Origin: Polytrichum commune
Taxonomy: Eukaryota; Streptophyta; Polytrichopsida; Polytrichales; Polytrichaceae
Direction of reading: 5' to 3'
Assembly: GCA_950295325.1 (NCBI GenBank)
Contig: OX485804.1
Span: 45,880,001-45,944,000, forward strand
DNA length: 64,000 nucleotides
Shown here: positions 38,531-52,233 of the stretch, in pieces
Position numbering within the stretch: position 1 is the first letter of the stretch
Layout of the letters: each line of letters opens with the position of its first letter
Translations under genes and position numbers: made by a program
The notes under the pieces: model-generated
Told to the model about the DNA's origin: nothing
What the model saw: the letters and a program-made list of their open reading frames with translations, nothing else
Databases searched by the model: none

Positions 38531-39916
38531 CGGCAAGAAGTTCACTTTTTCTGCTCTCACTGGCTCTCGATGTGATGCAAAACACCTCGTTGTTGTTAAG
38601 GTCCGAGTTGTTGAGTTCCCTGACGTAAGGTAGATGGGTCTGAAATGGTTAGTTATTCTACCAATCCTAGGATATGGAACACACGATTCGGGCGAGACGC
38701 TTTGCAAATCCAAATCGAGGTTGTAGCCAGTTTCCTCATATTTTTGGAGCTCATATGAGTATCTCATTCAGTATTAAAGAGAAGATTCTCATTCTCAGTA
38801 ACTAGCCACATAGGCCCCCCAATTATGTTAAATATTGAGTTTAGAATGGCTATCATTTTGTGAGCATGTAAGTCAATCTCTTCTATTCAAATGTCTTTTT
38901 GATATTTGTTCTTGAAGCCACACCAAGCTACATACCACTTCTTTTGTGGTATTCATTTTGGCGTTGGCTGGGTTGGCCTTTTGTCTCAAAAAAAAGAAAA
39001 AAAGAAGAAGAAAAAGCTACATACCACTCAAACATAGATGGCTGAATAAGTCAAGTAACGGAATTAGGCATGCCTACTCTCGGTGATATTCCACAAATGT
39101 CGGTGATTTACGAACTCTAATAAAACTGTGCTGTGATACCGCAAATCAAGAAATGGAATATATTGACGATTTCTCTTTGGTTTATTCATTGGTGTTGGCT
39201 ATGTTGGCCAATATATTCCATATATCAAAAAATAAAAATAAAAATAAAAATATATATAGACCACCAGTGGCATCAACACATGAGTCAGTAGCCCGTCTAA
39301 GTGTCTAGGGATTCGTGGCGTGTACCATGGAAACTCATCCACTACATATGAAGGCGAAAAAGCAGTGGCGAACTATTGAACAGTAGCCTGCAATTGATTA
39401 TATTAAGATCATTTGATTCTAGAGTTCGTCTCCAAATCAATTCACATTGCAGTACACTGTAGTGGTGTGTACCTATGACGAGATTGCCAATGTGTTCTTA
39501 CCATTTTATCCTAGGGCGTGATCACCGGAAGATTCACATGGTGTTTGACATTTGATCATTTGTCCTAGTGGCTGACATTGGAGGCAACATTCGAGATGAC
39601 CAGGAAAGTATATACTAGCACCAAAACATACAAAACTAGTGAACAGGAGTACTCTCCACCCAACCATGCATGGGGTAATGTATATTATGAGACCCAGATG
39701 AGGTCATCTCAAGTGTCGTTTCCTGTTGTTGAAGGGACATGTGAGGAATTGATGGAAAAGAGGAACAAACATACCATTAGTAGCATTGTGGCCTATTGCG
39801 TTGCAACTTGGATATATATTCGACTATGTTGAGTTTAATAGTAGTGAATTAAGTTACACACTTTGTCCAGCCTCGTCAACTTGTCTTAGCCACGTGAAGC
39901 ATCCCCATTAATATTA

Positions 39917-40094
39917 TAGATATGTGGTCTTGAATGTGGATGGGCTGCTAGCTAGGTAGTTGGTTTGTATCTATACATTAATATCTATGTGTTGAATTAT
40001 TTGCACCAAATTCACCGACTTCAACACATCAATAATATTGTATACATACGGATGTATTACCTAGTGGCCCATCCACATTCAAGACCACATCTTA
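39917..40094. repeat. Small foldback element
   Basis: Imperfect inverted arms of about 40 bp: ATATGTGGTCTTGAATGTGG on the left and its near complement CCACATTCAAGACCACATCT on the right, with an AT-rich middle. No coding sequence; MITE-like. Target duplication not clear. Confidence 0.6.
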
Positions 40095-40394
40095 TGTACT
40101 TGCGCATAGACGTACCTCTCTTCCATGAAATCCTCACTTGTTCCATCAACACTAGAAGGCTATAGTAGGTGGCCTCATGTAGGTTCCACAATGTATATTC
40201 GTTACCCCAATGTGGTTATTTCCCATTTTAGGTATTTTTCTTTAACCCTTAAGTGCTCACAAAGTCATATAGTGGTCGATGGATGATTTTGAACATGTTG
40301 TTTTGTCACAAGGAAGCTTCGTGAAAGGTCACCTCATACATCATTGGATTCACAAGAGAATTTGTTTTGTTATGGGATATGTCTTATGATCAAG

Positions 40395-40905
40395 TGGCAT
40401 ATGTGGTGCATGCCAGGGATTTAAGGGGTTGGTGTGAGGGCAATGCTCCCACTTTCAATTCATTTTATAATCTTTCTTAAAAAAATGTACACTTCTTCTT
40501 CTTCCTTGCCCGTACTCTTTAATGTGGCTTGGAATTGATGATAGATGCATGCCAAGGGTTTCAAGGATTGGGTTAAGGGCTAGGCTCCCAAATCTAGTGG
40601 GTTTTATTTATTCTTTATTTATTTTTTAATTCCCCTCGTCTCTAGTCTTCAATGTGTCTTGGAATTCATGGCATGTGCTTGCCAAAGATTTGAGTGGTTG
40701 GGTTTCAGTTGTATGTACTGAGGCCTAGGCTCCCAAATCTAGTGTTTTGAAATATTTATTTTTAATTTTTAAATATTTGGCTCTACACTTCAATGTGGCC
40801 TAGGATTTATGGCATTTGCTTGCCATGGATTTTAAGAGTTGGGCTCAAGTGCATGTTGAATACACTAAGGACTAGGCTCCCAAGCCTAGCCCTCCTTTTT
40901 ATTCC
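40395..40905 (+). repeat. Tandem array, about four units of 130-140 bp
   Basis: Four diverged units share the blocks GGCATGTGCTTGCCA (near 40400, 40541, 40672, 40812), a G/T-rich GATTTGAGTGGTTGGG-like stretch and CTAGGCTCCCAA. Unit 1 is the most diverged. Non-coding. Confidence 0.7.
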
Positions 40906-41628
40906 CTTTTGTTATGGGTACTCTTATGCCAAACATCCTTACAACCACCTAGTTTGGACTTGGTCCCTAGTAATATATCCACCATCCATATTATTGTCAA
41001 CATTCATTATTATATAAGATACATAGATATTATTATTATTAAATTATGGTTGCTATTCAAATGCAAGAAGAAAATTATGAGTTTTAGGAATGTGGTTTTT
41101 CATTTATTATAACATGTATTCAAAAACTTTATTGTGTAATTCATTCTCAAGGTTCATCTACCATGTTTTTTCTTTGCACAACTCAAGTAGCTAGCTTGGA
41201 CAATCCGTAGAAATTAGACTTTATCCCCTCTCTCATTCAAAAATTGCAAGGAGATTTTTTTTTCCCTGCCCATTCCATGGTAATGGAAGCCTACTCCGCG
41301 GAGATGAAACACCTAAAACATGAGCAGGCTCACATGAGCTTGCTCATGAAATACCATTCCCCAATAACAACAAAAATTGGTTCAGACTATATTCAGTCAT
41401 ATTCAATATGCGCACAATTGTTTTTCACTTTACATAACATCACTTAACAAAATAAAGATCCTCCTACATCATCAGACTCACATTGTTGCTAGATTGCAAA
41501 AATTTGCAAAACATTGTTTTCATACTCAACTGAAAATATGCACTAACTGAAAATATGCACCAACTATGTACATTATGTAGTTAGTTACAACAACATTTTT
41601 GCTCTGAAATCACCGTTGAGCGAGCAGT

Positions 41629-44600
41629 CTATCTAGGTGCTGGTGCTGTGTTGGAGGACATAGAATAGTGATAAGGCCCAGAGGGCTCTTGAAAGGACGC
41701 GGCTTCTTCCATACTCAAAGCAAGGTGTAATTCTTGAAGCACGCTTGTCATTGTTGGTGGCCGATGGATTCCCTTTGGCTGAACACTTTGTAATGCAATA
41801 TCTGCCACTTTCCAAAGTGCATCATGACTTGGAGTTGGTTGCGAAGTTTTGACATCAGTAGCCAATATAGCGTCAAGGTTGCCATCTTCTATATTTTTTC
41901 GTGCCTGAGAAAATCATAAACCCATCTCAAAATGCAAGTGGCAAATCTGTGAAGTAGAATGAGTGCCAATACATGACTTCAAGATTTTGTTAGTGGTAAC
42001 GTAGAATCTAAACAAGGATTCAATTAACACATATTCTTATCATATTTCCTCATCCTGGATTTTCGCAACTCTAATATATATATATATATATATATAAAGA
42101 AATTGAAATGACAATCTTACATGTTCAATAGGCGTCAATACAAGAATGTTTGAATGTAATTAAATATGTTCAAAATGATTTTCGCATGAATATGGTTGTT
42201 AGTGTTGTCACAATATCGTGCACATGCTTTGTTTCTACACTACGTGGTTCCATTGTTGATATGAGAATATAGTTTTATTTCAAATTAATACTCTAAAGTA
42301 TAAAATCCTGAACAAAGGAATACTCAATAAATATTCTATCGACAAAGTTTTCTTTTGTAAATGAGTTTTCTTTCGTTTTGATGCTTTTAAAATCAATGGC
42401 GTCAACATTGCCAAAGTCATTTATTTATACTTCACCTAGGAAATTTCTTAAATGTGCTTGTGATATAAAACACGATTGAGGGATAAAATACTAACCCAAT
42501 CACATATGTTTGATTGATGATTCTCTGACTTTGTAATGAATTGGTCAATGGGTGCACGCCCTGTGAGCAACTCCAAGAGAACCACTCCAAAACTGAAAAT
42601 ATCACTCTTGGTAGATAGAAGATGGGTGTTGAAATATCTGCAAAATCAGTCTTAAAGCGTTAACAAATTTTGGGTAATTACTTCACTCTCATGCGTATTC
42701 TACACAATTATTAGAATTAAGGTAGACCACTACTTAGTACAAGTATGCAGAGGTGATAATTACATCATGAAGAAGAACTATAAGTTGGACTTCAAATGGG
42801 TCAAAAGTTACAATGTTTGACGCACAAGTGAAATTGGTCGAATTGAATGGGTAAAAGAATTATTGAGTTACTCTGGATCAAGATAGCCTGCAGTCCCTTT
42901 GACGTAGGATATCACTTCATTTGGATCTTCATCCTCACTCACTGATTTTGTGAGCCCAAAGTCTGCAACTTTGGCATTTAATTTGGAGGAGATGAGGATG
43001 TTGCTGCTCTTGATATCGCGATGTATGAAAACCGGGCTACACCCTGTGTGTAAATACTCCAAACCTGGGAATTTATCCATACTTTAGGAACATTCCTAGG
43101 CATCTGACACAATCACATGTACAAAAAGTTTGCTTGCATCTTGTGTAGGAGTTGTCAACTTGCAACTTGAAACCTAGCATGGAATTTCTACAACATCTAC
43201 ATGTGCAGGCCATGGAGCATGCCCATAGACGACAACAAACTTACCTTGAGCAGCATCGCAAGCAATGTGTAAGCGCATCCTCCAATCAAGTGTGCCAATT
43301 TTCTTCAACTTCCCTGCAATATTACCCACTCATAAGCGTGGTGGGAGAGCCTACCAGTCTCACTAGATTCATATGCAAAATGGGAAAACACATTCAAAAC
43401 ATGAACTATTCAAGCTTCAGAATCTGAAATTCCATAAGTACCAAAATAGACACACAGAGGAATGATTGGTTACCACGTAGTTCATCATGTAGGGAACCAT
43501 TGTGCATGTACTCGTAGATCAAAATTTGTTTCCTGTCTTCTTGGCAATATCCCACCAAGGCTACCAAATTCTTGTGACTCACCCTTGAAAGGACATCTAC
43601 CTGGAGGCACATGTGCGAAGCTCGAAATTAGATCCAAGTCACGTGACCAACCATGTTTTATTGTCACGAAATTGCTTGGTTGACAACCAACAACATGGCT
43701 GCTCGAAAGTCATGCAAAGCCAGTTTGCTAGAACCGAGACGAGACTTTCGTAAGTTACAAACCTCATTGAAGAACTCCTTTTCACCTTGCCCACCATACC
43801 GTGATGCTGCATTGGAAACCTTAACCGCTACTTCTTGACCATCAGAAAGTCTTCCATAAAAAACAGGTCCAAATCCTCCTCTTCCAATTTCTTTGTTGAA
43901 ATTGTTAGTTGCAACAGTGACCTCCGCAAGGGTATATGCTTTAGCTCCAACACCACTGCCAAGCTCTACTCAACCATACCATGAGAATATTTTATTAGGT
44001 GATCAGAACTGTGCACTAATTATTAATGATAAGACAATTGGTGGTCCAAGTTACTAAGAATAGAATAACAATCAAGCGAGTTTTAGTCGACATGGATGAT
44101 ACTCATGCAAGAAATACCAAAGTCATATGTAAGAATCAAATTCAAGTGCAACATGTCTTATACTTAGGAATGGTGGTAAAATTACCATGGCTCCCCTTTT
44201 GCGAGGTTGAAGGCTTGCTGCGCTTTGCTCGGCAAAACAAATAGAAAAGGATTCCAGTAACAAACGCAACTGCCAAAAAGCTGCCTACAATCGCTCCAAT
44301 GATAATGCCATGTTCATTTGAAGTGCTTGATTGGGAGCTAGTTGTAACACCCCCGTTCAAAAGAGGATTCCCAGGACGGTACCTGACAATCAACAAGCAA
44401 TTCCGAATGGTGTCCATGGTCGTGCGGAAAACTACGCAGGCTGAAAATCAGATAGGGAAAAGTGGATCTGTTTGAGGTTTGCCAAGTGTTGGGTAGAATG
44501 GAAAATTGCAAAATCTGCTACGGTAAAAGATGAGACTTACGTGAATTGGAGTGTATTAGAGGAAAGGAGTGCAGCGGGAATAGCGCCACTGAAATTGTTA

Positions 44601-47600
44601 TTTTGAACAGACCTGCCATGAAAGTTCTTAACAACATTTAGAACCAGAAGCAAAATGGTTTCACTATTTGACTTAAGGTGCATGTGTGTTTATCCAAATA
44701 GCAATAATCTGGACACCTCTATTTGAGTGGTATGTGATTAGGCGTGGATTCTAAAAATGAACACCAAAAAGACATGTTTTTAAAAAGATTGGATTGTGTG
44801 CTCAAAATACATTAACCTTGTCAATTAGGCTCTATAACTCTAGGCTCTATAGTCAACATGACTGGGGGATGGGACACATATGACCACTTAATAAGGACGA
44901 GAATCTTCACTCTGATTATTAATAAGATATTTATATGAGCTCCAAAATTCTGGAGGTAAATGGCTACGAGCCCAGTTTGGTTTGCGTGTTTCATATCCCA
45001 CGAGAAGTGGGTGCAGAGAAGAAAGTATTCGAATAACACATGCCTACCTCATGAAGGAATTGCTACGGACCTCCTTCTTGCTCATGAGCACTCTTTGAAG
45101 GATATTCCATTGACAAAAGAACCAGAGTAGGAAGTCATTGTGGCTCTTGAATAAATTCACACATTTAGAGTTCGATTGCCTAGTGAGATTGGGTCAGTGC
45201 TTACAATTCTTTCAAGTGTGTCAACCTTGTCAGCGAGTCTGGTAGCGTGCCACTTAGATTATTGTTCTGCAAACGCCTGGAAATCCAATCAACATTTTGC
45301 GGGATGAGCTGAGTCAGCAGAAAATCATGGACCCTCTTTCGAAAGCATGAAGCAACAAATGACAAATTTATGAAAACCCAAAGTCACTGATGAGAATAAT
45401 ACACCGGATGTTCAATTTATCATTCTTGACTCTAATACCCACATGGAGCCCATATGAATGACTCACTAAGGGACCGGGTCATGCTTTCTCTGTGGTTTGA
45501 ATATGCAGAAAGATGCTTACAATGTTACCAGATTTGTTATGAAAGATAAGTCCGGCAGTGATCCCGAGATTTTATTATTGTCCAGCAATCTGCAAACAGG
45601 AAAGAAAATCAATGGGATGAGTGCACAATGTGGTATGGGGCCCAGGATGATGTTTTAATTCTCACCACATGACATAAACACAATTACAAGGAATCAAACA
45701 GCGCCCAGAGACAGAGGCATGTAATTAAGCTGCATATAAGTGTTTCGATATCGAGGTCAATGAAGAGATTAAGGACTCTTGCTGAAAATTTTAGCTTTTC
45801 TACCAACTATGCAGGTACTCGAGGTTGTTGAGCTTACAAGCTTGTGAGAGCTATGAGGTTGGAAAACCCGGATGCAAAAGTACCCTCTAGATGGTAGCCT
45901 GAGAGATTCCTGCACAAACCTCCCTCACGAGTAAATTAATTCAGAATGCTCTGTTGATCTTTGTACTCACAGCTTATGTGTCGAATGAGTCAGCTGAATA
46001 CCATTAAAACCTTGGCACTGGCGATGAATTTAAGCTATTACGACTTCGATAATTGTGCCGTTCTGCAAGGTTCAAAACCCCATCAAAACAGATCTACTCT
46101 GGCTATCCTACGTAAGTAGTTGGGCATACATACATGCATCTCTCTCTCGCTATATATATAGCACACGTACAAAATAATCTCATGAATACATAATAGATCT
46201 GCGTCACTCATTTGGCGCTCAAATAAGCTGTTATTGACGTCTTACACGGCAGTAATTTCTGGTGGTGCACTAGTGCTGCAAACCACCCACGGATGTGGGT
46301 TAGGAAGACATGGATCGCCACTCCATTCTGTGAAGTTCAGGCTCGCCTTGATATCCTCAATGGCGAGTACTACAGAATCACAAAGCATGTTCATCCCGTC
46401 AAGTTGGTCTATTATAATGAGTTTGGAGAAACCACCCAAACTCCGCATCGTCTTTACAAAACTGCATCAAATTGATAGCTGACAATAATCATATGACAGG
46501 GATCCAGAAAGTGCATTTAAATCTCTGATACCACGATCCAATTCACAATTTTATAACTAAAACAGAGTTGAATATTAAACTCAAGGAGTCAGATGCAGAT
46601 GATGAAATTATAGGAAACTCACAGTCCCGTTCAACAGTTTTTGATGTGGCTGGGTCAGAGACTGCAAAGACCTCCAGGGCATTCAAGATAGGACCCCAGA
46701 CTGAGGTTGCAGTTGGGATAAGTTCGAACGTTGACGTAGGTCCTATAAATGAATCCATCATATTATACCACCAGAAATCGTAATCAAAAGCTGAGGGGTG
46801 GTCTGGGGTGATGTTGTATGTGTTCTCATACTGAAAGTATGAATACATGTTTGATGAGTCAGACACATTCATGTTGAATTCTCTAGAGGTCAAATTTGCT
46901 TTTGGGTCCAATTCCACAAAGTGAAGAATTGGAAACGGACTCACAACAGTCTGGTTAATATCTGGCGACAGATAGTGAGTTGACAAAGTGCCGGATACTG
47001 TGGCCACAGCGGTTTGCAGGACAGCTATGGGTGCAGGATAATATGAACCCACGTAAGAATATTGGTTGTGAATGGAATGTGTTGAGTTCAGCTCCTTGAG
47101 TGGTGAAGTCGTAGTATTCAAGTAACTTGAACCTACACCTTCCGGATACCAGTATCGATCGTAAGGATCAGTTGGGTACCTGCAAGTTCCAAATCCCAAT
47201 TACAGAAAAATTAATACTTGTCAGCAATATCAAGTGAGATTAGACTGCCCAATCAGGTAACGATTCATTGTTATAGGGAGGATGGCACGTGACTACCTTA
47301 TCAGATCCGTCCCACCAAAATTCACTCTCGTGCGTATCGCCATGAACCGTCTTTCTTGAATATGTCGGTCAAAATAATCGAAGTGGAATGAGGGCATGGT
47401 CTTCAGAGTGATTCCGGAAATGAATGGAGTGGACGTCGGAGAAGTTCGTACGAGGCACAGGAAAGTAAGATTTCCTTGCGCCAAGTACGTGTGTTCAAAA
47501 TACACTCCTGTGTAATCAGAAGTGACAACGTCTTCAACAACCGTGGCATCAATAACTAATTTAAACGATGGCGGCGAGGAAGCATTGTCGTAGTTGCCAT

Positions 47601-48665
47601 AGAAGAAGGTCGTTCTCAGCATGTACGTACTGTTCCGAAGAACAGGAAGAGTATAACAGTCCTTGCTGCGAGAATCATCAAAGTATCTCAAACTGGAATA
47701 CTCAGCGAATTCCGAGTAGTTGGCTGATCGGGCAAGAGATATGTTTGCATAGTTTTTCCCTGTCGTGATGTAAGGAGCATCTGGTACCCAATGGAGGCCC
47801 GTTGAGTCGTTATAACTCTCGTTTGCGCCACAGTCAATGTTCAGAAATCCTGCAAGTTGAACGCATGAGACAGGCCGGCAGTCAGGCACCGATCGACGGC
47901 GAGGAAATTTCAAAGTCAATACTAAGTGGGAAAGATTGTCCCGCTTGACACCATGTCAAAAGACGCAATCTCGCTTTGGCAAGTGATTTGTTACATTGCC
48001 TTCAATAAATATGTTCGATTCTGCGTTAGCAAAAGACTCTCCACTGTTGCTCTTCAATGGTCTCACAGCTTCCCTTTGAACTTGAAATGCCTTGAAAAGG
48101 CTACAACTCTGCCAGCATATATTTTGTAGTAATTCACTACGAAAGCTCAATTTTATGAGCGGATCCACCTGCCTCTTCAAAAAATGTTATTCTGTGAGTA
48201 CTGTGCACATGTCTGCTTGTTAACCGAGTCTTTAAAAACGGTCACCAAGTGTACATCTACATAAGGTTAAATCATCAGGCTTGTATGTGATGGTATCTGA
48301 AGTGTTCACTCACAGAAGCATGTGATGATAATCGACTACCTAACTGCTCATTATTTTCTTGCAGCAGAAAGTCAAGCTAAGGCCAGCTTCTCAGCCTTGG
48401 AAATTGCAACAGGGTGGAATTATATCAAGCTCCTTTTGAGACATGTTGCGTCAAGAAAATTATCCAATATTTATCACTGTCAAATCTACTGGCTCGAGCC
48501 TAACGGCAGAAAGTACTAATCTCCGGCTCGCGGAGGCTACAAACCTGCTGGATCCTGAGCCCATGCCGCTGGGAGTACACTGCAACTCCACACGAGAATC
48601 ACTATGACAACCGCAACGGAACAATTACGTCCCTCGTATCCACCAGCGCCCACAAACTTTTCCAT
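41629..48665 (-). CDS. Malectin-like LRR receptor kinase 2
   Basis: Tandem paralogue of 28914-38530 with the same 15-exon plan: 48665-48545, 47849-47297, 47179-46623, 46369-46246, 45909-45838, 45589-45521, 45276-45205, 44612-44541, 44382-44186, 43965-43763, 43600-43474, 43313-43245, 43064-42872, 42637-42496, 41904-41629; 948 aa, all in phase. Signal peptide (hydrophobic [15 protein letters not shown], cut near AAWA at 36). The malectin-like domain is on exons 2-3, GDPC motif on exon 4, LRRs on exons 5-8, and a membrane segment on exon 9 ([19 protein letters not shown]). Kinase motifs are GRGGFGPV, Lys661 in VAVK, HRD (760-762), DFG (780-782) and GTAGYLDPE. The extracellular part differs from its neighbour by small insertions, as in [17 protein letters not shown]. 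Probably binds cell-wall or peptide ligands like its family; the ligand is unknown. Confidence 0.9.
42073..42096. repeat. TA microsatellite in an RLK 2 intron
   Basis: About eleven TA units in the last intron of the second kinase gene. Confidence 0.8.
44690..45035. repeat. Dispersed repeat copy in RLK 2 intron 7
   Basis: Contains AACACCAAAAAGACATG, GATTGGATTGTGTGCTCAAAA, a TCTATAGTCAACATGA block, GAATCTTCACTCTGATTAT and CACGAGAAGTGGGTGCAGAG, in the same order as copies at 55413 and 58043. Fills most of this intron. Confidence 0.65.
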
Positions 48666-49769
48666 TTCAGTCAATTCGCGCACGAGATCACAGTAGAAGC
48701 TCCAAGCAGCTCGACGTCGAGATTGGCAACAACTTGTTGTGCAGGCACTTGAACTCCATGGGCTCTCCATGCGATGCAAACATCTTGTTGTTTAGTTAAT
48801 TGCTTTCCGGGTTTGATTACATATGTAAGATATTTCCCTGACGTAAGGTAGAAAATCAAAAACTGTGAATGACCACGGTTGCTGCACTAGACTAGGGCTA
48901 GAACGATTCTTGTGTGGACCCAAAATACAGTAGCTAATATTAATCGTAAAAGCTAATCGTAAAAGTGATGCAGTGATAGGTGGAATGCAGTCATTGGTGA
49001 GATAGGGGTTGTTTCACACCAACTTGCGATCACTTTTGGATGTCTTTGAGTTAACCATTTTGTGTGCATTCGTATGCAGAGTAGGATATTTTGATGCTCA
49101 AATTCGGGAGACTCTACTATACAAATAAGGGGTTTGACTTACTTGCCTCTTTGGGAAAATGTAACTAATGATTTGCATGGAATAAAATTATGAAACAACT
49201 TGCATTCCTCTTCATTTCCTCTACTCCATCCCTGAAAAATATTGCACAAGTTTTCAGGCCACTCTTTCTAGCCGAATCAGCTTATTTTCACCATATTCTG
49301 TACCTTAGTGATGTACCACCACCGACAGTATGTTACAAGGTTTAGTATAATTGTGCGTGCCATGATATCGTGAACTGAGCACTGTAATATATTTATCACT
49401 ATGTACTGTAGTGGAGTCAACACATGAGTCACAGCGGCCCGGCTAAGTTGCCAATTGACTTACAGGCCAAAACATCCTACAGTTTTACAGACATTCGTCC
49501 ATATTCAATGTGTAGTGTAACAGATTTCATTGTAACTTTCAAAAAGTTGATTGGTTTTTCAGTTTTACTCTTGACCGAGACAAAGTTTCCTGACATAGAC
49601 GATGTTTCCAAAGTTCCAAAATGCATGTAGTAGATAGCACAAATGTACACAACCCGTGCAAATCTGCTCAAATATCGTAAGGGGTTAAGAACAATTCAGT
49701 GCTGATGTGAAGCTTGTTACACTGAAATCATGTCCATGCAACAAGATTTGTGTACTTGACTTGGTATCA

Positions 49770-49927
49770 CAGTACCTTTACCACTTTGGCACTATTTAAA
49801 CTATTTAAGGAAAACCGCATTTTTTGGAGGTTGTATTTTTTGGAAACTTTGAATCTGGGATTGCCGAAACTGAAAATATAGACTAAAATGTTGTTATACT
49901 ATAAATAGCCGAAGTGGTAAAGGTACT
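49770..49927. repeat. Small foldback element
   Basis: About 158 bp with ends CAGTACCTTTACCACTTTGG / complement of CCGAAGTGGTAAAGGTACTC. Middle is AT-rich. MITE-like; the CAGTA-type start would suit hAT, but no 8-bp duplication is seen. Confidence 0.6.
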
Positions 49928-50780
49928 CCAATATGATAAGGTCTAAGTTAAGTGTGCCCTCCTATGAAACCACGCTAGCCTTCAAGAGGCTCTCAAGAGG
50001 TGACAAGAGCCTCTGCATATGTTCCTTTTAGACTACTTATCTTTGTTAAATGAAAAAGCCAATTTATTAACTTATAAGCTTCTCTTCCGTGCAACATATG
50101 ATGTCTTCGAAAATCTACATAGTCAAAGTGCAAGGACATAAATGTTTGCTTTCAAGTTTGATTATAGAAACTGTGGGCCATGTTAGTCTTTGCAATTGCA
50201 AGGTTAGGTCCACATGGAATTTAGATTTTCTTATTTTATTCCGAATTAGAACCGCCTTGCAATGACTGTAGTACTAGCTCTCCAGATCAATCTAGCATTT
50301 CATTGGTTTGCGTGAGGACTCATCTGGACTTTTTGTGTGTATTATAAATCTAGATAAATCTATATTCTTATCTAATATCTAATATCTATATGCAAAGGGA
50401 CCATACAAAGCCTATTATAATCACGCCATTTTCTAAACGGGGTGGTTTAGAGTTGGGCCACAAATTGTGCATGTATGTATCTTGACACGTTAATGTGTCA
50501 AGTCTCACGCGGTTATTTGGTAGGCGGTATGCATGATGCTTGTAAGAAAACTATAATTCTTAGCTAGTGGCTTTGCATCGGTATAAAGAAGAATCTAGTC
50601 CCCATATGTCGGGACACTCTTGCAAAATAAACAATACTCATGTTAAGTGTTACTCATTTTGCAAGGGTGGACCAACATAAAGGGCGGGGGGCATAATTCC
50701 ACCATAATTCTCGGCACTAGGATCCAACGACCTAATGCTAAGTATTGTTATATCAACCATTTCTTATCCGTAAGAGCCAC

Positions 50781-50783
<3 letters not shown>

Positions 50784-50837
<54 letters not shown>
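50784..50837. repeat. CT microsatellite
   Basis: Uninterrupted CT dinucleotide run of about 54 bases. Confidence 0.9.
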
Positions 50838-50841
<4 letters not shown>

Positions 50842-52233
50842 GGCAAGTCATCCAAACCCCTCACTCCCTTATAGATATAAAGGTCAAAGTATTCTAAAAC
50901 ATACTCTAGAATTATGTATCCTAGGTCATCTAGGGTACGTTGAGAATAGTCATTTTAGGAACCCCATAGGTGATCAGATATGAAGGTAATATTACAACTT
51001 GAAAACCGATCTTACATTTATACAATCTACCCTAACCATGATTATCTTTAAGATGTGCGTGCCTATTGTCGGCACTTCCAAGTCCCACAAGGTTGCCTTA
51101 CTTATACCATTGAAATTTTGTATAGATGGTGTCAACAATTTTGCACTTCTATTTTTGGAAAGTATCGCCAACAAAAATTTGACCAAATTTCACTGGCGAG
51201 AGTTATTAACTGTGAAAATTGAGGTTTTCTTCTTCATTGGATTGAAGGGAATCCCATTGTAGTTTCTACTACATATGTGTCATTCAAGATACTCGGCAAT
51301 ATTTGTTCATACATCATATTGCATTTCGAACAACAAGTAGCCCTCTCATATTTGGCAGGCATGTGTAATATATTTCCACCAATGAGGTTTTATTTTAGAA
51401 AGACGCGTGTGCTTAAAATGGTTGTAAAACCAACTCATTGATAGTCTTAGGTATGTTAGCCTTATGTGGTCTATATTTGAGTGGTATATGGGAAGGCTAT
51501 AGTCAAGATTAGACCCCAAAAAGACATGTGTTTTGATGGGATCGAATTATCTGCTCAAACTATATCAACCAATCTAAGGTTCAATTGGGAGGAAAGTCTT
51601 ATGTGATTACTTAAGGAGAAAGAGAATCCACCACTTTGCCTACTTAATTCATTCCTTCCTTTTGCTACACCTTCGAGGTGCCTCACCCACTAAGATTGTG
51701 TTGTATTCAGATGGCATGTTCTATGTGTTGATGAGTAAATGTTTGTCTGTCATGATTCAAGATATGTGCACTTGTTTTGATTTGAGACCCATTATTGACA
51801 CCTGAAAATAAGTATATAGTGAACATGATGCATATACTACATGATCCTTAGATAATAAAACCAAATGACGACATAACCTAGGCTATGTGAATACACGACA
51901 AGTGAACGATGAAGGTGCACACACCTTGTAACTTTAAAAAATCCCAATCAAAGAGGACATAAATAAAATAAAATAAACATTGGCATTCATGCACCGTCGT
52001 GAATGGGAGGCCATTTTGCCTTACTTTGATCATGTTTTAAGCTTACCAAGTGTCAAGGTAGGGTTCCTGCCATCCTTCTGGAAAGTGGTCTCCATCAATC
52101 AAAGAGGACATTCTCTAGTTCAGGCTCACATTAAGAGCATGTAATCATGGAGGAGACATCAAAAGCATACGTTCCAAAAATGTTGAAGTGATGTGTGCAA
52201 TATCTCATCACAGAGCTATAGCTAAACTCCAAC

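Larger units (their letters stand above)
38531..41628. other. Spacer between the tandem kinase genes
   Basis: It holds the presumed promoter of the downstream kinase (next to 38530), A-rich runs near 38990 and 39230, a foldback at 39917-40094 and a tandem array at 40395-40905. No further gene recognised; the plus-strand ORFs lack domains. Confidence 0.5.
48666..52225. other. Intergenic region upstream of RLK 2
   Basis: The first few hundred bases are the likely promoter of the second kinase gene. Also here are a foldback at 49770-49927, a CT microsatellite at 50784-50837 and a diverged dispersed-family copy at about 51455-51660 (CCCAAAAAGACATGTGTTTT). No gene recognised. Confidence 0.5.
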
